Source: Bacteroidales bacterium
GTDB lineage: Bacteria; Bacteroidota; Bacteroidia; Bacteroidales; Muribaculaceae
Direction of reading: 5' to 3'
NCBI GenBank assembly: GCA_022009815.1
Contig: CP091725.1
Coordinates: 2,356,001-2,420,000 of the forward strand
DNA: 64,000 nt
Shown here: piece after piece, positions 20,951 through 31,130 of the stretch
How the letters are laid out: each line of letters starts with the position of its first letter
Position numbering within the stretch: the first letter of the stretch is position 1
Position numbers and translations under genes: made by a program
The notes under the pieces: generated by a model
What the model was told of the DNA's origin: nothing
Seen by the model: the letters and a program-made list of their open reading frames with translations, nothing else
Databases searched by the model: none

Positions 20951-23248
20951 ATGACAATAAGAAGATACAAAAATCGGATTTTAGCGTTTATGGTGTGTGC
21001 ATCTGCTGTTGTGGCACATTCAGCAGTACGTCTTGATGAACTTTGTGTTGCCGTTGACGGGCAAAGGGAGTATTCATATAGCGACAAGAGCGCCGGATTC
21101 TTTTATGGAATGACTGGTTTCGACAATTGGCAGGACGGAAATGCCGGTTGGAATGTGGCGGCGAAACGTGTGCTGGCTGATTATCAACTGTCGTTGGACG
21201 GCAATACTCTCAACAAAACGTGTGCGGAAACGGACGTGTATCCGTATAAAATTGTGAGGAAATATAAGGATGCCACAGAAACGATGTATCTTGTTGATGG
21301 CAAGAAGGTAATTGTCGTTGATGTTGTGGCTCCAAATGCAAAAAAAAAAATAGGAATTGCACTTGAAGGTGACAACCTCATTTCTCTACCGGAGCAGAGC
21401 GGAGCTACGGCGGTTTGCCAACCGTCTCTTCATAAAAACAAGTTGGTTAGAATCGGAGCGCAAGACGGGTCTCCTGTAATTGTCAACGGGTCGTTGATTG
21501 AAGCCGGAGCAAACTCTGGAGGTTTTGTATTGGCATTCGGAGAAGATGCGGAAAGCGCACGATTGCTGAGCGATGCGCAAAAGCAATGGAATGATTGGAT
21601 TCTTGACCGCAAGGACCGGATGCAGAAATTGGTAAACAGCAATTCTCTGATGACAAACAATGACGATTTAGGCAAGTCAATGGCATGGATGATGCTCACT
21701 GCGGATGAATTGGTCACACGGCAGCATGGCGGATGGGGGATATATGCAGGATTTCCTTGGTTTACCGACTTTTGGGGTCGTGATATGTTTATTGCGATGC
21801 CTGGAACAGTGCTGTGTCCAGGACAATTTGATGTGGCGAAAAATATTTTGTTGTCATTTGCGAAATATCAAGATTTAGATAAAAAATCACCGACTTATGG
21901 TCGTGTACCCAACCGATTGAATTTGGAGGGCATTCTGTATAATACAACCGACGGCACGCCGCGTTTTGTTATGCAGGTGCTTGATTATTTGAAGTATACA
22001 GGAGACGTTGCATTCTTGAGGTCGATATATAATAATGTGAAAGTGGCAACCGACGCAGCGTTGGATTTGTATGTTGACGACCGTGGCTATCTTACGCATG
22101 CGGATGCCGACACATGGATGGACGCAAAACGTCAGGGAAAATATCCGTGTTCTCCACGCGGCAACCGGGCGGTTGACATACAGGCTTTGTGGTTCTGCCA
22201 GTTGGAGTCTGCAGCAAAGATTGCAGATTGCCTGGGCAAGAAATCCGATGCGGACCGATGGAGAAAGGCTGCGGAAAAATTGAAAGGTAATTTCCAGAAA
22301 GACTTTGTTGTGGACGGACAGCTTGTAGACCATTTGAATGCCGACGGCACTGCGGACAGGCAGTTGCGACCCAATACGATGTTTGCATACAGCTTGATAG
22401 ACTCAGACTCTGTTAAGCGGGAGGATATACGGAAAATTTGGAGCAGATTGACATATCCATGGGGAGTGTCGTCTCTTGATCAAATGGACAATCAGTTTCA
22501 TCCCTACCATGAGCAGTGGCATCGCTACCATAAAGACGATGCTTATCATAACGGCACGGTCTGGCTTTGGCTGAATGGAATGGCAATGCAGCGAATGATT
22601 GAGTTTGGGCAGGAAGACGAGGCATATAAATTGCTTGAAAACATGAATCGGCAGGCATTGAAGGACGGTGCTGTGGGAAGTTTGTCGGAGTGTGCCGACG
22701 CATGGTGTCGTCCAGGTCAGGTATGGTCGCGCCGGTCAGGAACGTTTCTGCAGTCTTGGAGCAATTCGGAGCAATTGAGGGTGTGGAGCCAATATTTTCT
22801 TGGAGTCCGTCCGAACCTATTGGACGGAGTGTTGGTTGTCGCTCCGCGTATACCGTCAGAATTGAATAATGTTGAGACAACGGTCGCTATAGGATGCGGA
22901 CGGTTGGAATACGTGTTCAAGCGTTATGATGGCAAGCAATATCTGTCATTGACGCTGTCTGGTCAAAAGTCGGTGGACTTGAGCTGTGAATTGAAAGAAT
23001 ATGATGCGGTTTCATTGACACTTGGACAGGGGAAAACGATAGAGATAGAGTGGGATTCTTCGTTATTGACAATTACAGATGGAGTCAAAAGATTGTCGTT
23101 GCAGCCGAACCCAGAGGAGAGTATGCGTGTTGCAAGCAACAATGAATACTTTGATGGAGTGGACTTTGCAATGCCATGCTATCGAGAGGATCTGAACACG
23201 ATGTCGCGCTACTTCAATCCACCGCTCGATTATTATAGCGTGGAGTAA
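20951..23248 (+). CDS. secreted amylo-alpha-1,6-glucosidase-like glycoside hydrolase
   Basis: Six-hairpin glycosidase of 765 residues resembling the C-terminal (debranching) domain of glycogen debranching enzymes. The N-terminus looks like a signal peptide (residues 1 to about 24, ending SAVVAHSA), so it acts outside the cytoplasm. The catalytic domain shows FPWFTDFWGRDMFIA, RVPNRL, DADTWMDA with an acidic residue typical of the catalytic site, NTMFAYSL, and YHNGTVWLWLNG, with SLSECADAWCRPG near the second acidic site. It has its own promoter. A HAD phosphatase gene follows 28 bases later. Natural substrate (alpha-1,6-branched glucan or another alpha-glucoside) is inferred, not shown. Confidence 0.78.
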   Translation: MTIRRYKNRILAFMVCASAVVAHSAVRLDELCVAVDGQREYSYSDKSAGFFYGMTGFDNWQDGNAGWNVAAKRVLADYQLSLDGNTLNKTCAETDVYPYKIVRKYKDATETMYLVDGKKVIVVDVVAPNAKKKIGIALEGDNLISLPEQSGATAVCQPSLHKNKLVRIGAQDGSPVIVNGSLIEAGANSGGFVLAFGEDAESARLLSDAQKQWNDWILDRKDRMQKLVNSNSLMTNNDDLGKSMAWMMLTADELVTRQHGGWGIYAGFPWFTDFWGRDMFIAMPGTVLCPGQFDVAKNILLSFAKYQDLDKKSPTYGRVPNRLNLEGILYNTTDGTPRFVMQVLDYLKYTGDVAFLRSIYNNVKVATDAALDLYVDDRGYLTHADADTWMDAKRQGKYPCSPRGNRAVDIQALWFCQLESAAKIADCLGKKSDADRWRKAAEKLKGNFQKDFVVDGQLVDHLNADGTADRQLRPNTMFAYSLIDSDSVKREDIRKIWSRLTYPWGVSSLDQMDNQFHPYHEQWHRYHKDDAYHNGTVWLWLNGMAMQRMIEFGQEDEAYKLLENMNRQALKDGAVGSLSECADAWCRPGQVWSRRSGTFLQSWSNSEQLRVWSQYFLGVRPNLLDGVLVVAPRIPSELNNVETTVAIGCGRLEYVFKRYDGKQYLSLTLSGQKSVDLSCELKEYDAVSLTLGQGKTIEIEWDSSLLTITDGVKRLSLQPNPEESMRVASNNEYFDGVDFAMPCYREDLNTMSRYFNPPLDYYSVE

Positions 23249-23276
23249 TCCCCGTTGATGCATTAAAAAAGATTGA

Positions 23277-23981
23277 ATGGATAAAACTTATTTTGGAAAA
23301 ATAAGAACCGTATTTATCGATTTGGATGATACGATATGGGATTTCTCTGCAAACTCGAAAGTGGCAATGAGGATTGTGTATGAGAAATATGGTTTGCAGG
23401 ATCAATGTCCGTATGATGACTTTATCGCGTGTTATATGCCAAATAATGAGTCGCTATGGACGCGCTACCACCATGGGGAGATAACGAAGGAATATCTTAA
23501 GCGAGAGCGATTCCGCCGTTCGTTTGAGCAGTGTGGAATTGTGTGCAATGACCCGTTGCAGTTTGATTATGACTATCTTGAAACTATTGTCACGTTGAAA
23601 CAGGTGGTTGACGGCGCACCGGAATTGTTGGCGCATCTGACAAAAAGAGGGCCAGTGCATGTGTTGAGCAATGGCTTTGCCAATCTGCAGTCGCGCAAAT
23701 TGAAGTCGGGCGGTATAGATAAATATATCACCAAGTTGATATTGTCGGACGACATAGATGTAACCAAGCCCGACCGCCGTCTTTTTGATTATGCCCTCGA
23801 GCAGGTCGGCGGAACGCCGGAAACGACAGTTATGATTGGCGACAACTATGATGCGGACATTCTCGGTGCAAACAATGCCGGGTGGCATACAATATTTTTT
23901 AATAGGAAAAACGTTGTCCTTGAAACAAATGTGGCGGACTTGACAGTGACGAGGCTGACGGATATTATTGCATGGTTGTAA
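23277..23981 (+). CDS. HAD-family hydrolase, YjjG-type 5'-nucleotidase
   Basis: Cytoplasmic phosphatase of 234 residues. Motif I is FIDLDDTIWDF (DxDDT form), motif II lies around HVLSNGF, motif III is at KPDRRLFDYAL and motif IV is GDNYDADILGANNAGW. The WDF after motif I and the helical cap match YjjG, a noncanonical-pyrimidine nucleotidase, though other HAD substrates cannot be excluded. Its last 17 bases overlap the convergent IMPACT-family gene. Confidence 0.82.
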   Translation: MDKTYFGKIRTVFIDLDDTIWDFSANSKVAMRIVYEKYGLQDQCPYDDFIACYMPNNESLWTRYHHGEITKEYLKRERFRRSFEQCGIVCNDPLQFDYDYLETIVTLKQVVDGAPELLAHLTKRGPVHVLSNGFANLQSRKLKSGGIDKYITKLILSDDIDVTKPDRRLFDYALEQVGGTPETTVMIGDNYDADILGANNAGWHTIFFNRKNVVLETNVADLTVTRLTDIIAWL

Positions 23982-24576
23982 TCCCGACAATGCAAACGCC
24001 ATCGGTGTCGGACAATTTCTTTGACAACGCTTCGGCGAGGTCGGAGCGGATGGCAAGCTTCATTGAGCAACAATTGTCGAAAATCTGTTCTAAAATCTGC
24101 ACATCGTTGCCTTTGGCCGTTTTCATAACATCGTTCATCGATAAATAAGGAAATGTGAATTCGACTGCTGACATCTCATGGCATTCAATAATCTCGCCAT
24201 TGCGGATTGCCTCCGCCGATGCTTCTCTATATGCCACTATTAATCCGGATGTGCCGAGTTTGATTCCGCCAAAATAACGTACAACAACAATAACCACATT
24301 TGTCAGTTCAAAGGAGTTTATTTGTCCAAGAATTGGCTTGCCTGCGGTGCCCGACGGCTCCCCATTGTCGTTTGACAGAAATTCAGAGCGGTTTGTGCCA
24401 ATCATATATGCCCAGCACACATGGCGGGCGTCGAAATATTTTTTCTGATAGGATTTTATTATGTCTTTGGCTTCCTCGGCTGTGTTTACAGGGTGGGCAA
24501 ACGAAAGAAATTTGCTCATTTTCTCTTTATATATGCCCTCGGAAGGCTCTTTTAGTGTCTTGAAAAAATCGCTCAT
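23965..24576 (-). CDS. IMPACT/YigZ-family protein
   Basis: 203-residue member of the UPF0029/IMPACT family. The family signature is seen in LSFAHPVNTAEEAKDIIKSYQKKYFDARHVCWAY and in SNDNGEPSGTAGKPILGQI, followed by a ferredoxin-like C-terminal domain. Eukaryotic IMPACT binds GCN1; the bacterial role is not established. The start ATG at 24576 lies only 5 bases after a good -7 element, so the message may be leaderless. It is convergent with and overlaps the HAD gene. Confidence 0.85.
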   Translation of the reverse strand: MSDFFKTLKEPSEGIYKEKMSKFLSFAHPVNTAEEAKDIIKSYQKKYFDARHVCWAYMIGTNRSEFLSNDNGEPSGTAGKPILGQINSFELTNVVIVVVRYFGGIKLGTSGLIVAYREASAEAIRNGEIIECHEMSAVEFTFPYLSMNDVMKTAKGNDVQILEQIFDNCCSMKLAIRSDLAEALSKKLSDTDGVCIVGITTMQ

Positions 24577-24580
24577 ACCG

Positions 24581-24611
24581 CAAAATTACAACGAAAGCGC
24601 AAATATAGCAA
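24581..24611 (-). promoter_or_regulatory. promoter of the IMPACT/YigZ gene
   Basis: On the minus strand: TTG (24609-24611), 20 bases, TAATTTTG (24581-24588). The A of the start codon is 5 bases after the element, so the transcript would start at or next to the ATG. Confidence 0.7.
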
Positions 24612-24615
24612 ATAG

Positions 24616-24653
24616 CAGAGCCGCAATCAGACGTTTGTCCGTTTGCGGCTCTG
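24616..24653 (-). terminator. terminator after cydB
   Basis: Perfect 11-bp inverted repeat (24616-24626 with 24643-24653) 17 bases after the cydB stop. It separates the cyd operon from the IMPACT gene promoter. There is no long T tail, so it may need factors or act partly. Confidence 0.65.
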
Positions 24654-24669
24654 ATGAAAGAAGAAAAAT

Positions 24670-25813
24670 TTAGTATTTTTCGTCTTTAGATGTGTCCTCG
24701 ATTTCGTGTCGTGTTATTTTCACTTTGTCAAGCGCCCTCCAAACATAAACGATATAGGCGATTACGAATGGAATGAGAAGAGATACGATGCTCATGGCTT
24801 TTAACGTGAATTCGCTCGATGAACTGTTGTGGATTGTCAATGAATTGTTGACGTCTATAAGTGACGGGTAGTATGCAGTTCCGCTATTTCCTACAGTCCA
24901 AAACAACGCCAAAACGACCAATGCCGTTCCTATGCCGGAGAACCAAATGCCTTTGTTGAAATCAGACGTTAGCAAGGTCTTTAAGATGCCAAATAAAACG
25001 GACACAACGCCAATGACAAGCGTTGCCAAAACCCACCACATTCCGATAAGGTTGGTTGCGTATTTATAATCTTCCCAAACCATGGTCCCATCATCGTGAA
25101 GTTTCACGCCTGGAGATGTCAGAAGTATTGAAATAAAGATTAAACAACGGGACGAAAATAACGCTGTTTATGAGCAGCTCTTTCTTTTGTTTGCGGCGCA
25201 TATAGTTGTCGTTTATGTTGTTGATGAAATAAAGGGATGCAAGTACTCTTGACAAAAATAGAACGGTGAAACCGAGAGAAAGGTTTTTCAGACTGAGAAT
25301 GGCTTCGAGTCCATGTAGTCCGCTCCATTGTGAGATTGCGGCTGCTTGTGGGCCGAGAATGTTGTTTTTGGCGATGGTGAATTCTCCACCGAAAAACATC
25401 ATGGCTACCGCCACTCCGAGCAGAACGGGTGCGACTATTCCGTTTATAGTAAGCATAATGTCGTAAACATCCGTTCCGTATACGTTGCCGTCCTTACTGC
25501 GATACTTGTAAGAAACCGCCTGTACGACAAATGTGAACAGAATAAGCATCCACAACCAATATGCACCTCCGAAACTTGTGGAGTAGAACAATGGAAAAGA
25601 GGCAAAGAATGCTCCTCCGAACACAACAAGAGAGGTAAAAGTCAATTCCCATTTACGTCCGAGGGAATTCACCATCAGAGAGCGTTGGCTGCGGTCTTTT
25701 GTTGTTGCAAGCATTGATTGTCCGCCTTGCACAAACAGCATAAAGACCAGAACCGCTCCGAGAATGGATATTAAAATCCACCAATAGTGCTGAAGAAAAG
25801 AATATGTAATCAT
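24670..25813 (-). CDS. cydB: cytochrome bd quinol oxidase subunit II, one frameshift
   Basis: Membrane subunit partnering CydA in the high-affinity quinol oxidase. It begins MITYSFLQHYWWILISILGAVLVFMLFVQGGQ, and hydrophobic segments recur along the whole length. The frame breaks at 25142-25144 (coding-strand TTT). Two more T give PLFLIFISILLTSPGVKLHDDG. Repaired length is about 381 residues. It lies 8 bases after cydA and ends before a hairpin. Confidence 0.9.
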
Positions 25814-25821
25814 TGTTTTTT

Positions 25822-27394
25822 TTATTTAGTGGAATTTAAATTTTCAAGAGATTTCTTGCGGATTTGTTTTACCATAATGCTGATGTCGGCAATCAGCAGA
25901 GCCGTGAACAGTACAGCGAAGATGCAGAATGTTGTCTGTACATATCCTGCGCTTATGTCAGATATCGCCATGCTGTTTGACATAAGGTCCTGGATAATCC
26001 AGGGTTGTCTGCCCACTTCTGCAACAACCCATCCGCTTACGCTGCAAATATATGTCAGAGGGATGGATATAATTGCAAGACGGTAGAACCATTTGCTCCA
26101 TTTTGACTTCTCCAATTCAGGCCGCTTGTAGGCCAAGAACAAAGTTGTTAAAAGAAATACAAGTAGGAAGCTTCCGATGCCAACCATCACTCTAAAAGAA
26201 TAGAACGTCAACGGAATGTTGGGGATGGCATCCGATGGAGATTGCAAAGACGCATATCCAAGAAAGTTGAAGTGCTTTTTTATGTCAATTCTTAATTGAG
26301 ACATTGCCAAGGTGTCTCCTTGACGTTTTGCCTCGCCAAATTGCCGCAATGCCGATTGCGCTTTTCTGCCACGCTCCATTCTCTCTGAATAACTGATTGT
26401 GTTTACCGGTTTGCCGTCAGTGGAGAAAGAGCGGCCTGCGATAATGTCATTTATTCCAGGGACAAACGAATCCTTGTCGTGATTTGCAAGAATAGACAAA
26501 CCTTTAGGCAGGGAGATCTCGAAGATGTAGGGGTCGAGATTGTCACCAACCTTTTTTTCTGGATTCAAGACACCTATGGCAACAAGATCTTGTCCGGAAT
26601 TTCCATCATAAAGGCCTTCCATTGCAGCTAATTTCATTGGCTGGTGTTCAGCCACAGTGACAGCCGAGCCGTCGCCTGTAGCCATTGTCAATACGATGCC
26701 TATTGTGCCAATCCATGCGCCAACTTTATGCTGCGCAGACAATGCTCGATGTTGCGTCTTTTTAGAAGCATCCAGCAGCTGACACCCACAACAAAGATTC
26801 CGCCAAGAGTCCATCCGCTCATTACGGTGTGGAAGAATTTATAGACAGCCATAGGCGATGTCACGATGGCAGAGAATGAAACCATCTCGTTGCGCATAGT
26901 TTCTGGGTTGAATTCCATTCCTACAGGGCACTGCATCCATGCGTTTGCCGCAAGAATCCACAGGGCGGAGATGCATGCGCCAATGGCGGTGAGCCAGGTT
27001 GCCGTCAAGTGAAATTTAGGGCTTACCTTACCCCAGCCAAAAACATGACAGCGATGAATGTAGACTCCATAAAGAAAGCAAGAATCCCCTCAATGGCCAA
27101 AGGCGCGCCAAAAATGTCGCCGACAAACCAGCTGTAATTAGACCAGTTTGTGCCGAATTCAAATTCGAGAATGATGCCGGTTGCAACACCTATGGCAAAA
27201 TTAATTCCGAACAGCAGCATCCAGAATTTCGTGGTGGCAAGCCATCGCTCACTCTTTGTGTGTAAATAAATAGATTCCATAATGGCCACGATAATGCCAA
27301 GACCGAGGGTCAAAGGCACAAAAAGCCAATGGTAGATGGCCGTAAGAGCGAATTGTGCTCTTGACCAATCGACTACGTTGATTAAGTTTTCCAT
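25822..27394 (-). CDS. cydA: cytochrome bd quinol oxidase subunit I, two frameshifts
   Basis: Haem-bearing subunit of cytochrome bd. The N-terminal haem b595/d ligand region is ALTAIYHWLFVPLTLGL, and the family signature GRQPW is in VAEVGRQPWIIQDLM. The quinol loop is short. Breaks occur at 27039-27043 (T five, six needed, giving MFFGWGKVSPKFHL) and 26759-26763 (A five, six needed). Repaired length is about 524 residues. The DUF4492 gene lies 14 bases upstream and cydB follows. The complex reduces oxygen to water and lets anaerobes tolerate low oxygen. Confidence 0.93.
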
Positions 27395-27408
27395 ATAATA
27401 CTTTTAAG

Positions 27409-27645
27409 TTAGTTGCGGTTTGATAATTCCGACCGGACGTAATTGGCTTTGTCTTCATCTGTTTTACATTTGCCTCCGAGGAAGTCCGGAAATAAAAATA
27501 TTTTTAGAATAGCAAACATGATAATTAGCTTCAGAAGGATAATCAGCCACAGAGTCCTTCCAACGGTCATTTGCCTGAATCCATTTGCATAGAAATTAAA
27601 AATCTTAGTAGGACAGGTCTTTATATGTTTAAATAAAGTTGGCAT
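27409..27645 (-). CDS. DUF4492 small membrane protein, probable cytochrome bd accessory
   Basis: 78-residue protein, first gene of the cyd operon. The start at 27645 (MPTLFKHIKTCPTKIFNFYANGF) is chosen over upstream in-frame starts because the promoter element at 27668-27675 lies in front of it. It has one hydrophobic helix (LWLIILLKLIIMFAILKIFLF) after FRQMTVGRTLW, the DUF4492 core. Position 14 bases before cydA, together with small size, suggests a role like CydX/CydS small subunits. That role is inference from gene order. Confidence 0.8.
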   Translation of the reverse strand: MPTLFKHIKTCPTKIFNFYANGFRQMTVGRTLWLIILLKLIIMFAILKIFLFPDFLGGKCKTDEDKANYVRSELSNRN

Positions 27646-27667
27646 AAGAACAAAATTGAATCGATTG

Positions 27668-27697
27668 CAAATATATATGATTTTTCTGAAAAACCAA
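27668..27697 (-). promoter_or_regulatory. promoter of the DUF4492-cydAB operon
   Basis: On the minus strand: TTG (27695-27697), 19 bases, TATATTTG (27668-27675). This exact consensus match lies 22 bases before the DUF4492 start. Confidence 0.72.
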
Positions 27698-27769
27698 AAA
27701 TAAAATTTGAAATTTGTAGGTGGGTGCATTGAATGGCGTGTAATGAGTAGCTTTTCTTGTTATTTTTTT

Positions 27770-27800
27770 TTGGTGGTGGCGAAAAAAAAGTCTAAATTTG
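27770..27800 (+). promoter_or_regulatory. promoter of the DUF349 gene
   Basis: TTG (27770-27772), 20 bases, TAAATTTG (27793-27800). Exact consensus match. The start would be near 27807, leaving a leader of about 50 bases. Divergent from the cyd promoter. Confidence 0.72.
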
Positions 27801-27855
27801 AGCAATGAAAAATAATAGCCATTCGTTAGGGTGGGTTAACTAAACTCGAAATTGT

Positions 27856-29687
27856 ATGGAATCGTGTGAAAAGTCTGTTTCTGAAGGAATCCAGAAAGAA
27901 GACGTGACCTTGGAACCGATAGGTCAGCCTATCGTTGAGAAAAATGATGATGTTGCGGAAAATGCAGCAGAACGTCAGGTGTCTAAGTATGCAAAAATGA
28001 CAAAAGAAGAATTGGTCGTTTCGCTGTCAGGCTTGCTGGATCAGCAAGACGTGGATATAAAAGACGATGTGACAGCTATAAAACATCATTTCTATAATAT
28101 AAGAAAAGCGGAACTTGAGGAAGAAAAGAAGAGTTTCGTTGAAAGAGGCAACGAATTGGCTGCCTTTGCACCAATGCCAGATGCACAAGAGGAGCAATTG
28201 AAAGTGTTGTTGCAGAAGTATAAAGATATTCGAGCAGCACAGCAGGAGGCTTTGGAAGCACAGCTGCAAGAAAATTTGTCGAAGAAACAAGCGATAATTG
28301 CTGAATTAGAGTCGATTGTTGCCGATCCGGACAATATCAACAAGCAGTATCAGAAATTTCAGCAGCTTCAGTCGGATTTTAAAGAGGTAGGCAATGTCCC
28401 TCCAACCGACGACAAACAGTTGTGGAAAGCATATCAACTTGTTACTGAGAACTTCTATGATTTGTGGAAGATGAACAAGGAGCTCCGTGATTATGACTTT
28501 AAGAAGAATTTGGAGGCAAAAGAGGCGTTATGTGAGGAAGCAGAGGCTTTGGCTGCTGAGAAGGACGTCATATCCGCATTCAACAAACTCCAACGGCTTC
28601 ATGAGAAATGGAGAGAAGTAGGACCGGTGGTAAAGGATTTGCGAGAGTCAATCTGGGCAGGTTTAAGGATGCTTCTACGGTGGTCAACAAGCGCCATCAA
28701 GCCTTCTTTGAAGAAAAGAAGGCTAAAGAAAAAGAGAATGAAGAGGCGAAGGTTGCAATTTGTCAGGAAGCAGAATCTATTGAATTGCCAACATTGACGT
28801 CTTTCCAACAATGGGATGAGGCGACAAAGCAAATCATTGCGCTTCAGGAACGATGGAAGACGTTGGGATACGCCGCTAAGAAGGTGAATAATGAGCTGTT
28901 TGCGAGATTCAGAAAATCATGTGATGAATTTTTTGCGCAAAAAGCCGTATTTTTCAAGAACAGAAAAGATGAATTTGCAGTCAACCTTGCAAAGAAACAT
29001 GAACTTTGTGAGAAGGCGGAGTCGTTGAAAGACAGCACAGACTGGAAAACGACAGCCGATGCTTTGATTGAATTGCAGAAGGAGTGGAAGAAAATAGGTC
29101 CGGTGCCTAAGAAATCTGGCGATGCCGTTTGGAAAAAGTTTATAGAAGCGTGTGATTATTTCTTTGAGAATAAGAATAAGAATGTGAGGAACGTTCATCA
29201 GGAAGAGCGTGCTAATTTGGAAAAGAAGCGAGTTCTTGTAGAAAAGCTCAAGAATATAGACGAGGCTATGCCAAAGGCTGACATACGAAATCTTCTGAAG
29301 GATATGTCTGCCGAATTTAAAGGCATCGGGCACGTTCCTTTTAAAGAGCGCGATAAAATATACAACGAATATAAGACAGCATTGAATGCCGCTTATGACA
29401 AATTCGATTTGGATGGAAAGAAGATGCGGATGAACAATTTTGTGTCGAATGTTTCTGAAATTTCGAACGACAAAAACAAGCTGTTCAAAGAGCGCGAGCG
29501 GTTGGTGCGTCTGTATGAGCAGAAGAAAAATGAGGTTAAAACGTTTGAAAACAATCTCGGATTCTTCAATGTCACGTCTAAAACAGGTGGCGCCGTGCTC
29601 AAGGAAATGGAAAATCGTATAGCCCGGGCTAAGAAGGATTTGGAAACTCTTGAGGAGCAAATCGGGCTTATTGATGAAAAACTTTAA
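27856..29687 (+). CDS. DUF349 repeat protein, one frameshift
   Basis: About 610 residues, highly charged and helical, with no signal peptide. It contains five DUF349 repeats, recognisable as LQxxWxxxGxVP-type units such as LHEKWREVGPV, LQERWKTLGYA and LQKEWKKIGPV. Each repeat is followed by a basic coiled-coil helix. The frame is lost near 28659, where one A is missing (WARFKDAST restored). DUF349 proteins are common in Bacteroidota; their function is not established. It has its own promoter. Confidence 0.85.
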
Positions 29688-29697
29688 TCTGTAAGAT

Positions 29698-29734
29698 AAG
29701 TCTATACTCGTCTGATGTGGAGGGGTATAGACTT
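29698..29734 (+). terminator. weak terminator after the DUF349 gene
   Basis: 10-bp inverted repeat (29698-29707 with 29725-29734) with a 17-base loop, then TT. It lies 10 bases after the stop and ends 15 bases before the next ATG, so read-through or regulation of the following gene is possible. Confidence 0.5.
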
Positions 29735-29749
29735 TTAAGTGATAAGCGT

Positions 29750-31130
29750 ATGTGGAAAATAGGCACTAAGGGCAGATATGGTTTTTTGGTGAGTGTTGTC
29801 ACTACGATGTTTGACTTTGTTCTGTTGAATGTCGGCTATTTATATGCCATACATAATATTGGTGACGTCGGTCAGTTTAGCGAAAAGGTGGTATGGATAT
29901 TTGTGAATATCTCATATGCGCCTGCCATATTGTTGTTCCCTGACATTCACAACAAACGAATCCTGTATGCGGACAGGCTGATGATTATACTGTTCCAGGT
30001 ATTTATCATACATTTCTTGTCGTTTATCGTTGGTTACAATTTCAGGGTGTGATAATATTCCTCCTGCAGTATATGTTAAGTTCTTTGCCGTTTGTTATGC
30101 CGCTCTTGCGCTTTGGTGGATAACATCAAGAAAGATTGTGAAATTCTTTAGGCGTAAAGGGTTGAATTATCGTCAGATAATCATTGTGGGATGGAATGGC
30201 ACATCGCAACGCCTGTATCAAGAGATCCAATCCGATTTGGGATATGGATATCGTATTGTCGGAATATTCGACAACGCCAAGCATAAGGATGTGAAGATTA
30301 CGGGAAAATTGGCGGATATTGCCTCGTTTATAAGTAACCATAGTGTGGATGAGATGTATTGTGCTCTTCCATCGGAAGAGGAAAATGTCGGTGATTTGAT
30401 TAAAATAGCCGACAACAACGATGTCTCATTTTATTATGTGCCGATGATTAGTGGCTTTATGACTACAACATTCAATCTGACATCGTTTGGAAACATCCCG
30501 TTGCTCATATATAGAGTCAGTCCGTTGCAGCACTTGCACAATCGTTTGATAAAGCGGTTGTTTGACATCGTTGTTTCTTTAATTGCAATAGTAATTGTTT
30601 CTGCAACTATTTTGATACCAATCATTATTGCGATAAAGCTTTCATCCAAAGGTCCGATTCTGTTTAAGCAGAAAAGAACGGGTTATCGAGGACGGGAGTT
30701 TGTGTGCTTGAAATTCCGTACCATGAAGGTTAATGCAGACGCCGACACAAGACAGGCGACCAAGGACGACCCCAGGAAAACGAAAGTCGGTGATTTTCTT
30801 CGGAAGACAAGCTTGGACGAGTTGCCGCAATTTTTGAACGTTCTTTATGGAAATATGTCGGTGGTTGGTCCAAGACCTCATATGGTGAAGCAGACCGATG
30901 AGTATCGAAAGTTGATAAATAGATATATGGTGCGACACACGATAAAGCCCGGTATAACAGGTTTGGCACAGGTGAGCGGTTTCAGAGGGCAAACTGAGAA
31001 ACTGTGGCAGATGGAGAAGCGTGTGGAATACGATGTGAAGTATATTGAGAATTGGACTTTTTGGCTGGATATAAAAATAATGGTCAGGACAGTTCTCAAT
31101 GCAGTACAGGGGGAAAAGAATGCATACTGA
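29750..31130 (+). CDS. undecaprenyl-phosphate sugar phosphotransferase, one frameshift
   Basis: Membrane enzyme of the polyisoprenyl-phosphate hexose-1-phosphate transferase family (WcaJ-like). It starts surface polysaccharide or glycan synthesis by loading a sugar phosphate on undecaprenyl phosphate. The N-terminus has four hydrophobic segments and a nucleotide-binding-like region (IIIVGWNGTSQRLYQ). A helix (IVVSLIAIVIVSATILIPI) precedes the catalytic domain with KQKRTGYRGREFVCLKFRTM, DELPQFLNVLYGNMSVVGPRP and KPGITGLAQ. The frame shifts at about 30045-30051 (one extra or two missing bases) near FRVCDNIPP. The start ATG at 29750 (MWKIGTKGRYGF) is preferred over an upstream GTG. About 460 residues. 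Confidence 0.88.

Noticed and set aside
28041..29687. DUF349 repeat region as a DNA-level tandem repeat or recent duplication
   Set aside because: The repeats are similar only at the protein motif level. The DNA of the units differs, so they are old domain repeats.
29717..29750. GTG at 29717 as start of the sugar transferase
   Set aside because: It lies within the hairpin following the DUF349 gene and adds 11 residues unlike the family. The ATG at 29750 gives a normal N-terminus.
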